Source: an uncultured Eubacteriales bacterium
GTDB taxonomy: Bacteria; Bacillota; Clostridia; Oscillospirales; Acutalibacteraceae
Length of the DNA: 64,000 nt
Reading direction: 5' to 3'
Assembly (NCBI GenBank): GCA_934647945.1
Contig: CAKUFK010000003.1
Location: 186,001 to 250,000 of the forward strand
Below the pieces are notes generated by a model that saw only the letters and a list, made by a program, of their open reading frames with translations, had not been told where the DNA came from and searched no databases. This document shows positions 32,489 to 41,142 of this stretch, in pieces. Every line of letters begins with the position of its first letter. Positions within the stretch are counted from its first letter, which is position 1. Position numbers and translations under genes: made by a program.

Positions 32489-35278
32489 ATGCAAGAACAG
32501 GATTACAACAAAACGCTGAACCTGCCGGTCACGGAATTCCCCATGCGGGCCGGCCTGCCCCAGCGGGAGCCGGGGATGCGGCAGGATTGGGACGAGAAGC
32601 ACCTGTATGAAGAGCTGATGAAAAAGAACGAGGGCAAACCGCTGTATGTGCTGCACGACGGCCCGCCCTATGCCAACGGCGATATCCACATCGGTACCGC
32701 GATGAACAAGATCCTCAAGGACCTTATCCTGCGGTACCGCAATATGGCCGGCTATCAGGCGCCGTATGTGCCGGGCTTCGACACCCACGGCCTGCCTATC
32801 GAGCTCAAGGCCCGGGCCAAGGCGGGAGGGGATCTGTCCGCGCTCGAGCCACTGGCGCTCCGGCAGATCTGCCGCGAGTTTGCGCTGGCATATGTGGACG
32901 GTCAGCGGGATCAGTTCAAGCGTCTGGGCATCCTGGGCGACTGGGAGCATCCCTACCTGACCCTGCGTCCGGAATTCGAGGCCAGGCAGATCCGGGTGTT
33001 CGGGGAAATGGCTCTGAAGGGGTATATTTATAAAGGCCTCAAGCCGGTCCATTGGTGCCCGGAATGCCAAACGGCCCTGGCCGAGGCGGAGATCGAGTAC
33101 GCCGAGGACCCGTGCTATTCGGTTTACGTCAAATTCCCGGTCAAGGATGACAAGGGCCTGCTGACGGCGGCCGGGATCGACAAGGACAAGACCTCCTTCC
33201 TGATCTGGACCACCACCACCTGGACCCTCCCGGCCAACGTGGCGATCTGCCTGGGGCCGAAATTCACCTACCAGGTGGTGAAGAGCGAAGGGGAGAATTT
33301 CATTCTGGCGGCCGAACTGACCGAGGAGGTCATGAAGCTGGCCGGGCGGGAGGAGTATACCGTCCTCGCGTCCTTTACCGGTAGGGAACTCGAATCTATG
33401 ACGGCGCGTCATCCCTTCCTCGAACGGGAATCCCTCATCATCCTGGGCGACCATGTCACTCTCGAGAGCGGCACCGGCTGTGTGCACACGGCACCCGGCC
33501 ACGGCGTGGACGATTTCAATGTCTGCCGCAAATATCCGGAGCTGCCCATCGTCGTGCCGGTCGATGACCGGGGATTTATGACGGAGGAGGCGGGGCCGAT
33601 CTGCGCGGGAATGGCGACCGGCGACGCCAGTAAGGCCATTGCCGCGCGGATGGAGGCGGACGGAACCTTGTTCGCCATGAAGAAGCTCCAGCACCAGTAT
33701 CCCCATTGCTGGCGCTGCAAGCAGCCGGTCCTGTTCCGCGCCACCGATCAGTGGTTCTGCTCGGTGGAGAGTTTCCGGGATCAGGTGGAGGAAGCCATCC
33801 ACCAGGTCAAATGGCATCCCGCCTGGGGGGAGGAACGGATGGCCGGCATGGTGCGGGAACGCACCGACTGGTGCATCTCCCGCCAGCGGCTGTGGGGTGT
33901 CCCGATCCCGATCTTCTACTGCGAGGACTGCGGCAAACCCGTCATCGACCGGTCCTTTATCGACGCGGTCTCGGAGCTGTTTGCCAGGGAGGGATCGGAC
34001 GGCTGGTACCGTCACAGCGCGGACGAGATCCTGCCTGACGGGGCGGCGTGTCCCTATTGCGGCGGGCGTCATTTCCGTAAGGAAACCGACACCATGGACG
34101 TGTGGTTCGACTCCGGCTCTTCCCATGCGGCGGTGCTCGACGAGCGGCCCGAGCTCAAATGGCCGGCCGACCTGTATCTCGAAGGCGCCGACCAGTACCG
34201 GGGCTGGTTCCAATCCAGCCTGCTCACCGCTGTCGCCTGGCGGGGCCGCGCGCCTTATGAGGCCGTGCTGACCCACGGCTGGGTGGTGGACGGAGAGGGA
34301 AAGGCGATGCACAAATCCCTCGGCAACGCGATTGCCCCCGATGAGGTCATCAAGGATTACGGGGCCGATATCCTCCGTCTCTGGGTCGCCTCTCTCGACT
34401 ACAGGGTGGACGTCCGTCTGTCCAAGGATATCCTCAAGCAGCTCTCCGAGGCCTATCGGAAAATCCGCAACACCGCCCGTTATATCCTCGGCAACTTGTC
34501 CGATTTTCGGCCCGACCGGGACAGCGTGACGGAAGACCGGCTGGAGGAGATCGACCGCTGGGCACTGACCCGCCTGGATGAGCTGTCCGCCGGGGTGTGC
34601 GAGGCGTACGAGAGCTTCACTTTCCACGAGGCCTTCCATCGGATCCATCATTTCTGCGTGGTCGACCTGTCGAATTTCTATCTCGATGTGCTCAAGGACC
34701 GGCTGTATGTGGAAAAGGCGGACAGCGTCACCCGCCGTGCCGCTCAAACCGTCATCTACCGCATCCTGCATGCCCTGACCAGGCTGATCGCCCCCATCCT
34801 CGCCTATACCTCGGAAGAAATCTGGTCCTATCTGCCCCACGGTGAACACGACGATGCCCGGTCCGTCCTTTTCAATGATATGCCCAAAGGGGGGGCTGTC
34901 CGGGATAAAGCGTTCATGGAACGCTGGGAGCGTATCCACGCCCTGCGCAACGACGTGCAGAAGGCGTTGGAAGCCGCACGGGCGCAGAAAGTGATCGGCG
35001 GGTCTCTGGATGCCCAGGTGACGCTGCACTGTAAAGGGGAGCTCCTGGCGTTCGTGCAGGAGATCCGGGAATTGCTGCCTTCCGTGCTGATTGTGTCGAA
35101 GGTGGACGTCACCGGGGAAGGCGAAGGAGATGCCGCGGGCGAGACCGAAGGCCTGCGTGTGAGCGTGGCCCATGCGCAGGGCGGCAAATGCAGCCGTTGC
35201 TGGACGTACAGTGAAACCGTGGGACAGCAGCCGGGCCATGCGGAGCTCTGTGCGCGTTGTGCCGCCATCATCGAGTAG
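32489..35278 (+). CDS. ileS: Isoleucyl-tRNA synthetase
   Basis: 929 residues, standard for the bacterial form. The HIGH motif is modified ([16 protein letters not shown], about 53-68) and the KMSKS loop reads [22 protein letters not shown] belongs to the editing domain. A C-terminal zinc finger (CSRCWTYSE and CARCAA) is present. It charges tRNA-Ile. AAAGGAGA precedes the ATG 24 bases after divIVA; no T-box leader is present, so expression follows the cluster promoter. HIGT in place of HIGH is a conservative variant and should remain functional. Confidence 0.96.
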   Translation: MQEQDYNKTLNLPVTEFPMRAGLPQREPGMRQDWDEKHLYEELMKKNEGKPLYVLHDGPPYANGDIHIGTAMNKILKDLILRYRNMAGYQAPYVPGFDTHGLPIELKARAKAGGDLSALEPLALRQICREFALAYVDGQRDQFKRLGILGDWEHPYLTLRPEFEARQIRVFGEMALKGYIYKGLKPVHWCPECQTALAEAEIEYAEDPCYSVYVKFPVKDDKGLLTAAGIDKDKTSFLIWTTTTWTLPANVAICLGPKFTYQVVKSEGENFILAAELTEEVMKLAGREEYTVLASFTGRELESMTARHPFLERESLIILGDHVTLESGTGCVHTAPGHGVDDFNVCRKYPELPIVVPVDDRGFMTEEAGPICAGMATGDASKAIAARMEADGTLFAMKKLQHQYPHCWRCKQPVLFRATDQWFCSVESFRDQVEEAIHQVKWHPAWGEERMAGMVRERTDWCISRQRLWGVPIPIFYCEDCGKPVIDRSFIDAVSELFAREGSDGWYRHSADEILPDGAACPYCGGRHFRKETDTMDVWFDSGSSHAAVLDERPELKWPADLYLEGADQYRGWFQSSLLTAVAWRGRAPYEAVLTHGWVVDGEGKAMHKSLGNAIAPDEVIKDYGADILRLWVASLDYRVDVRLSKDILKQLSEAYRKIRNTARYILGNLSDFRPDRDSVTEDRLEEIDRWALTRLDELSAGVCEAYESFTFHEAFHRIHHFCVVDLSNFYLDVLKDRLYVEKADSVTRRAAQTVIYRILHALTRLIAPILAYTSEEIWSYLPHGEHDDARSVLFNDMPKGGAVRDKAFMERWERIHALRNDVQKALEAARAQKVIGGSLDAQVTLHCKGELLAFVQEIRELLPSVLIVSKVDVTGEGEGDAAGETEGLRVSVAHAQGGKCSRCWTYSETVGQQPGHAELCARCAAIIE

Positions 35279-35292
35279 GAGCCGTGCAGCTT

Positions 35293-35880
35293 ATGTTTCA
35301 ATTGATCGTCATTCTCCTGATCGCCCTGCTCGTCGGGGTCGACCAGTTGGTGAAATGGGTGGTGGTCCGGACGATTGGGGACGGGGTGCCTGTTCCCTTG
35401 ATCGACGGTGTGCTGGAGTTCCATTACAGCGAAAACCGCGGCATCGCGCTCGGGATCGGGCATAATCAAGGGCCGTGGATGCGGTGGGTCTTTGTCGCCG
35501 TCACCGCGCTGATTATGGCTTTCATCCTCTATATGCTGCTCTCCCGCCGTTTCAAAGCCTATAAGCTCGTCACCGTCAGCGGCATCCTGATCGTCGCGGG
35601 CGGTGTCGGAAACCTGATCGACCGGATTTTCCGCGGCTATGTCGTGGATTTTATCTCGGTAACGTGGATCGGGTTCCCGATTTTCAATATTGCGGATTGC
35701 TGCGTCGTCATCGGCGCAGTCCTGTTGCTGATTTTCTTTTTCTTCATTTATGACGACAAGCCGGCGGCGAAGCTGCCGGCCGGTCCGGACGGAAAAGACG
35801 TATCCGCCGCGTCGAAGGAGGCTGCCGATGGAGGACAAATTACTGACGATTCCTCCGGAGATGGCGGGAAAACGGATTGA
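35293..35880 (+). CDS. lspA: Lipoprotein signal peptidase (signal peptidase II)
   Basis: 195 residues from the ATG at 35293; AGGAG lies 11 bases upstream, whereas the GTG at 35284 is too close to it. Four membrane helices carry the family motifs DQLVKWVV, YSENRGIALGI, GNLIDRIFRGYVVDF and FNIADCCVV with the two catalytic aspartates (about 109 and 134). The polar C-terminal tail of about 40 residues is longer than usual. It cleaves prolipoprotein signal peptides, such as that of the binding protein at 43918. It overlaps rluD by 53 bases. Confidence 0.94.
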   Translation: MFQLIVILLIALLVGVDQLVKWVVVRTIGDGVPVPLIDGVLEFHYSENRGIALGIGHNQGPWMRWVFVAVTALIMAFILYMLLSRRFKAYKLVTVSGILIVAGGVGNLIDRIFRGYVVDFISVTWIGFPIFNIADCCVVIGAVLLLIFFFFIYDDKPAAKLPAGPDGKDVSAASKEAADGGQITDDSSGDGGKTD

Positions 35881-36748
35881 CCAGGCGGTGTCGGAACTGC
35901 TCGGGAGCCCTCGTTCCGCCGTACAGAAATGGATCGGACAGGGGAGGGTGACGGATCCGGCCGGCCGGTTCCCTTATGGTAAGAACACCCGTCTCAAGGG
36001 CGAAGAAACGGTCTTGGTCCAAATCCCCGATCCGGTGGTATATGAGGCCAAGGCGGAGGATATTCCCCTCGAGATCGTCTATGAAGACAGCGACCTGCTG
36101 GTGGTAAATAAGCCGAAGGGCCTGGTAGTGCATCCGGCTCCCGGGAACCCCGACGGCACACTGGTGAACGCCCTGCTGGCCCATTGCGGGGAGAGCCTGT
36201 CCGGTATCAACGGGGTGCTGCGGCCGGGGATCGTCCACCGCATCGATAAAAACACCAGTGGGCTGCTTATCGTGGCCAAGAACGACCGGGCCCATCAGGG
36301 GCTGGCCGAGCAGATCCAGGCGCACAGCTTCAAGCGGCTGTATGAGGCCGTGGTACAGGGGCATTTGCGGCAGGCCTCCGGGACGGTGGAGGCGCCGATC
36401 GGCCGCCATCCGGCCGATCGGAAGAAGATGGCGGTGGTGGAGCGGCATTCCCGTCCGGCCGTGACCCATTACCGGGTGCTTACGTCCTATCCGGGCTATG
36501 ATCACGTGGAGCTCCGTCTCGAAACCGGCCGGACACATCAGATCCGGGTGCATATGGCCTATCTCGGGCATCCAGTGGCGGGGGATACGGTTTACGGCCC
36601 GTCCAGACAGCCGCCCGGACTGGACGGACAGTGCCTGCATGCCAGGACGATCGGGTTCCGCCATCCGGTGACAGGGGCGTATCTGGAATTTACCAGCCCG
36701 CTGCCGCCCTATTTCCGCGATTTCCTCGCGCGGCTGCAGACGCTTTGA
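35828..36748 (+). CDS. rluD: RluA/RluD-family 23S rRNA or tRNA pseudouridine synthase
   Basis: 306 residues from the ATG at 35828 with AAGGAGG upstream, inside the end of lspA. An S4 domain (about 13-80) precedes the catalytic domain: VVNKPKGLVVHPAPG, RPGIVHRIDKNTSGLLIVAK (catalytic Asp in HRID, about 139) and ETGRTHQIRVHM. The lspA-rluD arrangement matches lspA-ylyB in Bacillus, so the exact target (23S rRNA positions 1911/1915/1917 or other) is not certain. Confidence 0.92.
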   Translation: MEDKLLTIPPEMAGKRIDQAVSELLGSPRSAVQKWIGQGRVTDPAGRFPYGKNTRLKGEETVLVQIPDPVVYEAKAEDIPLEIVYEDSDLLVVNKPKGLVVHPAPGNPDGTLVNALLAHCGESLSGINGVLRPGIVHRIDKNTSGLLIVAKNDRAHQGLAEQIQAHSFKRLYEAVVQGHLRQASGTVEAPIGRHPADRKKMAVVERHSRPAVTHYRVLTSYPGYDHVELRLETGRTHQIRVHMAYLGHPVAGDTVYGPSRQPPGLDGQCLHARTIGFRHPVTGAYLEFTSPLPPYFRDFLARLQTL

Positions 36749-37140
36749 CAGGCTGGGGCTTTCAGCGCGCCGAAAAAGTAAGGGACGCTTTTGGATGAAA
36801 GGGGCCGTGTCGCGGCGCCCCGCGTTCTTTTGTAAAGCAAGGGCCGGCAGGTCTTATACAATGCCTTGGAAGGGCTGCATCGGGGGCGGGTGTCTCCGGA
36901 TGTAGCCAGGATGAACGATCCCATAAACGATGGCGTCGATTAAACGTTTCGCTTTTGATAGACTGAGCCCCGGGCCTCCCATAGGCCCGGGGCTCAGTCT
37001 GTATCGGAGTGCGGACCCCCGCGTGAAAGCCACTCGACCGCAGGCGTCCGGAGCTTTTTTGCCGTCTTATCACCCCGCCGATTAAAGCGGCATATTCTGC
37101 CAATACTACGCATAGACTTTGTATGAAAGGCGGGAAACAC
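36749..37140. other. Intergenic region with hairpins
   Basis: A weak terminator candidate (GGGGC/GCCCC near 36801-36821, then TTCTTTT) could end the ileS-rluD unit. A much larger hairpin lies at 36960-37000. I see no supported gene in these 392 bases. Confidence 0.4.
36960..37000. repeat. Perfect 18-bp hairpin
   Basis: AGACTGAGCCCCGGGCCT (36960-36977), loop CCCAT, exact complement (36983-37000). No T-run follows on either strand, so it is not a standard terminator, but it would be very stable as RNA. Confidence 0.7.
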
Positions 37141-37392
37141 ATGGATTTCGCAATCAAGCGCGTCCTGCTGAAACCGGAGGACCAGACCGACAACACCCGG
37201 GAGGCAATCCGGGAGGTTTGCCGGCAGCTGGAAAACGTCCAGGCACGTTTTGAGATGGAAAACGACAGCGATCTGATAGAAGCGTGCATTTATGAAATGG
37301 AATCTCTGAGGGCCCGCTACCGGTATTTGCTGCGGCAGGCAAAAGCGAGGGGAATACCGGCCGGCGCGGCCGTACAGGAAAAAAACGGCTAA
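37141..37392 (+). CDS. yaaL: YaaL/DUF2508 family protein
   Basis: 83 residues from the ATG at 37141 (AAAGGCGGGAAACAC upstream; an ATG 18 bases earlier lacks such a site). It is a short helical charged protein, with REVCRQLENVQARFEM and IEACIYEMESLRARYRYLLR as key parts, matching DUF2508/YaaL. Function unknown. It directly precedes bofA, as in Bacillus, which supports the call. Confidence 0.82.
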   Translation: MDFAIKRVLLKPEDQTDNTREAIREVCRQLENVQARFEMENDSDLIEACIYEMESLRARYRYLLRQAKARGIPAGAAVQEKNG

Positions 37393-37407
37393 ATGGAGGA
37401 ACCGGAG

Positions 37408-37677
37408 ATGAGTCTTGGGCTGAGCATCGTAGTAGGGGCGGTGGGGGTTTGCCTGGTCTTAGCGGTAGCCATTGCGCTGATCCGCTCCAGACGGCCGGTG
37501 AGAGGGCTGATCGGCAGCGGTGCGCAGGGGCTTTGTGCCCTGGCGGCCGTCAATGTCGTCGGCGCGTTTACAGGGGTATCGCTAGGCCTCAATCTACTCT
37601 CCGGATTGTGCTGTCTGGTGCTGGGTATTCCGGGGGTGGTAGCCCTCCTGGTGCTCAAGCTGATATTTGCCACCTGA
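37408..37677 (+). CDS. bofA: BofA-family protein (inhibitor of pro-sigma-K processing)
   Basis: 89 residues from the ATG at 37408 with GGAGG upstream. Two or three hydrophobic helices and the C-terminal LGLNLLSGLCCLVLGIPGVV match BofA. In sporulating Bacillus it holds the SpoIVFB protease inactive in the forespore membrane; many Clostridia keep bofA even when they rarely sporulate. Together with yaaL it suggests descent from a spore former. Confidence 0.85.
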   Translation: MSLGLSIVVGAVGVCLVLAVAIALIRSRRPVRGLIGSGAQGLCALAAVNVVGAFTGVSLGLNLLSGLCCLVLGIPGVVALLVLKLIFAT

Positions 37678-37686
37678 TTCCGGCTT

Positions 37687-37716
37687 CCCCTTCCGGCATG
37701 GCCGGAAGGGGGTTTT
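37687..37716 (+). terminator. Terminator after bofA
   Basis: An 11-bp stem (CCCCTTCCGGC, loop ATG) followed by GTTTT. Confidence 0.75.
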
Positions 37717-37727
37717 GCTGGTTGGAC

Positions 37728-37767
37728 AAAAGCGGCGCGGTGGGGCATAGCCCACCGCGCCGCTTTT
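37728..37767. terminator. Bidirectional terminator
   Basis: A perfect 17-bp inverted repeat with AAAA at one end and TTTT at the other, between convergent bofA and the Gfo/Idh gene. Confidence 0.8.
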
Positions 37768-37779
37768 ACGTCGGAACGC

Positions 37780-38865
37780 TCAGTCAAAGTAGACAGCCTT
37801 ACCCGTTTTGGAAGAGGTGTAGATGGCCTCGAGGATTTCGGTGACCACCAGGGCCTGCTCGGGCAGGACGAGGGGATTCGTGTCGTTGAGGATCGAGGTG
37901 ATCCACTGGGAGCACTCGAGTTCGGCGGGATCGGCCGCCGACGCGCCATCATAGAAAGCCACGCCGCCGGCGTTCAGATCGACCTGCTCCACCACCTGAC
38001 GTCCCAGATGGATCCGGTTAAACCGCAGGCCGTCGATCATGTCGGCGCCGCCCATCGTGCCGCACAGGGTGGTCTGGGCCTCCCGGACATCCAGCAGATT
38101 GATGGCCCAGCTGGACTCGAGGATGATCGCCGCGCCATTCTCCATCGTTACCATGCCGAACGCGGAATCCTCCACCGTGAACTCTTTGGGATCCCAATCG
38201 CCCCAGGCGTTGCCGCTCTCCTTCTGATCGCCCAGTTTTTTGAACGCCCGGCCCAGTACAGCCTTGGGTTTGTAATTGTCCATCATCCACAGGGTCAGAT
38301 CCAGGGCGTGGGTACCGATATCGATCAGAGGGCCGCCGCCCTGTTCGTATTCATTGAGGAAAACACCCCAGGTGGGTACCGCGCGGCGGCGGATGGCATG
38401 AGCCTTGGCGAAATAGATGTCGCCGAGCTCACCCTCCTCGGCCGCCCGCTTCATCAGCAGAGAATCGGGACGGAAGCGGTTTTGATAGCCAATCGTCAGC
38501 TTTTTACCGGTTTTTTTCGCGGTTTCCAACATCAGACGGGCGTCCGCCGCGGTTTTGGCCATCGGCTTCTCGCACATGACATGCTTGCCGGACTCCAGGG
38601 CCGCCACGGTGATCTCACAGTGGGAGCGGTTGGGGGTGCAGACATGCACCACGTCGATGGATTTGTCGGCCAGCAGCTCATGATAATCCACATAGACCTT
38701 TGCACCTTCGGCTCCGTATGTAGCCGCTGCCTGCTCCGCCCGTTCCACGATCAGATCGCAGAACGCCACCAGTTCCACCCGGTCGCCCTGCTTCTGCAAA
38801 GAGGGCAGGTGCTTGCCGTTGGCAATTCCGCCGCAGCCGATAACGCCGACCTTCAGTTTTGCCAT
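37780..38865 (-). CDS. Gfo/Idh/MocA-family NAD(P)-dependent oxidoreductase
   Basis: 361 residues from the ATG at 38865 (GGAGGAAGAAAAG before it; an ATG 15 bases earlier overlaps that site). The Rossmann motif is VGVIGCGGIANGKHLP, and the catalytic EKP motif is in HVMCEKPMAKT. DIGTHALDLTLWM carries the conserved His. Substrates of this family are sugars, inositols and related polyols; nothing nearby identifies one here. It appears to be a single-gene unit. Confidence 0.9.
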   Translation of the reverse strand: MAKLKVGVIGCGGIANGKHLPSLQKQGDRVELVAFCDLIVERAEQAAATYGAEGAKVYVDYHELLADKSIDVVHVCTPNRSHCEITVAALESGKHVMCEKPMAKTAADARLMLETAKKTGKKLTIGYQNRFRPDSLLMKRAAEEGELGDIYFAKAHAIRRRAVPTWGVFLNEYEQGGGPLIDIGTHALDLTLWMMDNYKPKAVLGRAFKKLGDQKESGNAWGDWDPKEFTVEDSAFGMVTMENGAAIILESSWAINLLDVREAQTTLCGTMGGADMIDGLRFNRIHLGRQVVEQVDLNAGGVAFYDGASAADPAELECSQWITSILNDTNPLVLPEQALVVTEILEAIYTSSKTGKAVYFD

Positions 38866-39044
38866 CTTTTCTTCCTCCATTTTCTCAATTTGTCAATTTG
38901 GATGCCGGCTATGCCGGAAAACCTGCAATTTCATTATATCGATTTGTCCATCCGGCCGCAATGCCTTTCTTTGGCAGTTTACCAAACTATATTTCGCATC
39001 TGGCCCATATTGCGTCCCCAAACAGGCATGGCCGGCAAAAGAAT

Positions 39045-39080
39045 AACCCCCACGGCCGGACCGCACCAGCCGCGGGGGTT
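39045..39080 (-). terminator. Terminator after the ribbon-helix-helix gene
   Basis: AACCCCC (39045-39051) pairs with GGGGGTT (39074-39080), extended inward with one mismatch. The leftward tail reads ATTCTTTTG. Confidence 0.5.
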
Positions 39081-39106
39081 GCTGTATGGTGTGCGGAGCC
39101 GGGCCG

Positions 39107-39286
39107 CTACTCTTCGGTAAGCTCCTCATAGAGCCGGTCAATCCCCTTTCGGAGGATATCGGAACGGCTCGTCTGCAGAATCCGGCAGCAGATGTCCAGC
39201 TTATAGACGGAGCGGACGTCCATACGGGCGCGCACGACAAATTCCTTTTGATTCCGGTAAGTCTTCCACGTCTTTTTTTCCTCCAC
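39107..39286 (-). CDS. 59-residue ribbon-helix-helix-like protein
   Basis: A short frame begins at a GTG (39286) with AGGAGAGG upstream and ends in TAG at 39107. The product starts MEEKKTWKTYRNQKEF, then VVRARMDVRSVYKLDICC, and ends RSDILRKGIDRLYEELTEE. The pattern of a basic strand followed by two helices, with RSDILRKGIDRLYEEL as the second helix, resembles CopG/Arc-type DNA-binding proteins. It has a good promoter, an operator-like dyad and a terminator, which support a real gene. Likely a small autoregulated repressor. No toxin partner is adjacent. Confidence 0.6.
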   Translation of the reverse strand: MEEKKTWKTYRNQKEFVVRARMDVRSVYKLDICCRILQTSRSDILRKGIDRLYEELTEE

Positions 39287-39322
39287 CGAAGAATCCCTCT
39301 CCTTTGTCTCTGTTCTATTTCC

Positions 39323-39366
39323 ACCCTAACCCCGATGCCGCCGGTTGTCAAGTGAATATGTTTCAC
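39323..39366 (-). promoter_or_regulatory. Promoter and operator-like dyad for the ribbon-helix-helix gene
   Basis: Leftward TTGACA (39351-39346), 17-base spacer, -10 TAGGGT (39328-39323). Immediately upstream is GTGAA-N5-TTCAC (39352-39366), a dyad that could bind the encoded protein. Confidence 0.5.
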
Positions 39367-39452
39367 TATTTAAATTTGTCATTGTCATATAATCGGAGAA
39401 GAGGGTAAACTATTCGCCGAATTGCCGCCGAAAAACTAGGAGGAGAAGCGGG

Positions 39453-39476
39453 AAAAAGGGATTCTCATCCCTTTTT
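39453..39476 (-). terminator. Terminator overlapping the trxB stop
   Basis: AAAAAGGGAT-TCTC-ATCCCTTTTT; the 10-bp stem spans the end of trxB and gives a T-run leftward. Confidence 0.6.
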
Positions 39477-40397
39477 TTCCTCCTCCGCCGACAGATAAGC
39501 GCCGGCTTGGAAGGCGGCTACCGCGCCGTCAGCCGTGGCCGTGACGATCTGACGCAGCGGTTTTGTGCGGCAGTCTCCGGCGGCAAACACCCCCTGCACC
39601 CCGGTCCGGCAGTCTTCTCCTGCCAGGATATAGCCGGCCTTGTCCAGCCGGACCGGTGGTGAAAACATCCGGTTTTCGGGTTCATATCCGATGGCGATGA
39701 AAATGGCCGAGGCCCCGACCGGCGTGACGGTACCCGTTTTTCCATCCTTTATCAAAACGGCGTTAACGGTCTCGTCGCCACGAATCTCGGTTACGGTCGC
39801 GTTATAGAGAATCCGGATATTCGGGTGGCCTTGCACCGCTTTGGCCAAACGCCTCTCCCCACGGAAGGATTCCCTTCGGTGAACCAGCGTGACGCTGCCG
39901 CATATCTTGGCGAGATACAGCGCGTCCTCCAGGGCGGTGTTTCCCCCGCCGACCAATACGACATCCTTCCCTTTAAAGAAGGCGCCGTCACAGGTCGCGC
40001 AGTAAGAAACACCCCGGCCGGCAAATTCTTCCTCGCCCGGACAGCCGAGATGGCGCCGTTTCGCCCCGTTGGCGAGGATGACGGCCCGGCTCTCATACTC
40101 TCCGCCGGAGGTTAAGGCTCTCTTGCGTTCCCCCTCCAGCGTCAGCTCCCGGACCTCCTCAAAGCGCACCTGCGCACCAAGCTCCACCGCCTGTTCATAC
40201 ATGTTTTGAGACAGGTCTGGTCCGGCAATGCGCAGCACCCCCGGATAATTTTCCACCTCAGGGGTAATCGCCACCTGTCCGCCGTAAAAACCCTTGTCCA
40301 AGATCGTGGCCGTCCACCCGGCCCGGCAGACGTAGATTGCCGCCGTCAGCCCGGCCGGGCCTGCGCCAATGATCAGGACATCGCTCGACTCCGCCAT
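39465..40397 (-). CDS. trxB: Thioredoxin-disulfide reductase
   Basis: 310 residues. FAD-binding DVLIIGAGPAGLTAA (about 6-20), redox-active CATC (Cys133-Cys136 in YCATCDGAF), NAD(P)-binding VVLVGGGNTALEDA, and the second FAD motif VFAAGDCRTKPLRQ. It reduces thioredoxin; an FAD/NAD(P)H family relative acting on another small thiol protein is possible. The divergent hsp20 gene shares the intergenic region, which contains a CIRCE element 78 bases before the trxB start. Confidence 0.93.
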   Translation of the reverse strand: MAESSDVLIIGAGPAGLTAAIYVCRAGWTATILDKGFYGGQVAITPEVENYPGVLRIAGPDLSQNMYEQAVELGAQVRFEEVRELTLEGERKRALTSGGEYESRAVILANGAKRRHLGCPGEEEFAGRGVSYCATCDGAFFKGKDVVLVGGGNTALEDALYLAKICGSVTLVHRRESFRGERRLAKAVQGHPNIRILYNATVTEIRGDETVNAVLIKDGKTGTVTPVGASAIFIAIGYEPENRMFSPPVRLDKAGYILAGEDCRTGVQGVFAAGDCRTKPLRQIVTATADGAVAAFQAGAYLSAEEEKKG

Positions 40398-40435
40398 TCG
40401 GATTTCCTCCCTTGCCCGTACCTTTCCTTCCTTCT

Positions 40436-40441
40436 AGTATA
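40436..40441 (-). promoter_or_regulatory. Probable -10 of trxB
   Basis: Leftward TATACT, about 39 bases before the ATG. No clear -35 is present; the CIRCE element begins 34 bases further upstream. Confidence 0.4.
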
Positions 40442-40474
40442 AGCGGAAGAGGAGAGAAATATGTTTCTTTCATA

Positions 40475-40501
40475 TTAGCACTCTATTGAATAGAGTGCTA
40501 A
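40475..40501. promoter_or_regulatory. CIRCE element (HrcA operator)
   Basis: Exact TTAGCACTC-N9-GAGTGCTAA (40475-40483 and 40493-40501). This is the full consensus binding site of the heat-shock repressor HrcA. On the plus strand a weak -35 TTGAAT (40486-40491) lies inside it, followed after 16 bases by TATTTT (40508-40513), so HrcA bound here would block hsp20 transcription. Confidence 0.95.
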
Positions 40502-40598
40502 TATTTATATTTTGTTCATATTTTATCGTAAACTTTGTCATAAATTCCGGGTAAACTAAAAGACGTTAAGAGATCAAGACAGATGGAGGGTGAACCCG

Positions 40599-40670
40599 AT
40601 GGGGCACACCGATGCAGAGCAGAATCAAACAGATCCTATTAAATGGAGGTATGTCGTATGTTTGACCTGA
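40599..40670 (+). CDS. 23-codon leader ORF overlapping the hsp20 start
   Basis: ATG at 40599 has GGAGGG at 40586-40591. The frame MGHTDAEQNQTDPIKW and seven further residues ends at a TGA (40668-40670), 13 bases inside hsp20. The hsp20 ribosome site lies within it. It may simply couple translation or be fortuitous. Confidence 0.35.
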   Translation: MGHTDAEQNQTDPIKWRYVVCLT

Positions 40671-41089
40671 TTCCTTTTGGACGCAATGAACGCAACCTGT
40701 TTCAATATCTGGACAATGTCGAGAAGAGCCTTTTTGACGGCCTGGACACCCGTGTCTCCCGTTTCCGCACCGACATTTTGGACAAGGGTGACCGCTATCT
40801 GCTTGAGGCCGAACTGCCCGGCTTCAAAAAAGAGGATATCCACCTCGATCTCGAGGGTGATATCCTGACCATCCGTGCGGAACACACGGAGGAAAAAGAG
40901 GACAAGGACGAGAAAAGGCAATATGTCCGCCGCGAACGCCGCTACGGGTCCTTCTCACGCAGCTTTGATGTCTCCGGCATCAAAGCGGACCAGATCAGTG
41001 CGTCCTATGAGAACGGCGTACTGAAACTGGAGCTGCCGAAAGACGAGCCGGCTTCGCTTCCGGCCTCCCGCCAGATCGAAATCCGCTAA
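40658..41089 (+). CDS. Small heat-shock protein, Hsp20/alpha-crystallin family
   Basis: 143 residues from the ATG at 40658, which has TGGAGG upstream; an ATG 15 bases earlier lies on that site. The alpha-crystallin domain spans about 40-135, with YLLEAELPGFKKEDIHLDLE, LTIRAEHTEE and YENGVLKLELPK (the conserved GVL). It is an ATP-independent holdase that forms oligomers. The upstream CIRCE element predicts repression by HrcA and induction by heat or protein damage. Confidence 0.95.
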   Translation: MFDLIPFGRNERNLFQYLDNVEKSLFDGLDTRVSRFRTDILDKGDRYLLEAELPGFKKEDIHLDLEGDILTIRAEHTEEKEDKDEKRQYVRRERRYGSFSRSFDVSGIKADQISASYENGVLKLELPKDEPASLPASRQIEIR

Positions 41090-41096
41090 CCAACCC

Positions 41097-41136
41097 AAAA
41101 CGCCCGGGACATCCCTTCGGATGTCCCGGGCGTTTT
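41097..41136. terminator. Bidirectional terminator between hsp20 and rex
   Basis: A 14-bp GC-rich stem (CGCCCGGGACATCC arm) around CTTC, with AAAA and TTTT flanks. Confidence 0.85.
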
Positions 41137-41142
41137 GATGTG

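Noticed and set aside
32411..35239. A long open frame of more than 900 codons on the minus strand, opposite ileS
   Set aside because: It mirrors the codon structure of ileS in a GC-rich genome, has no ribosome site and its composition is not protein-like.
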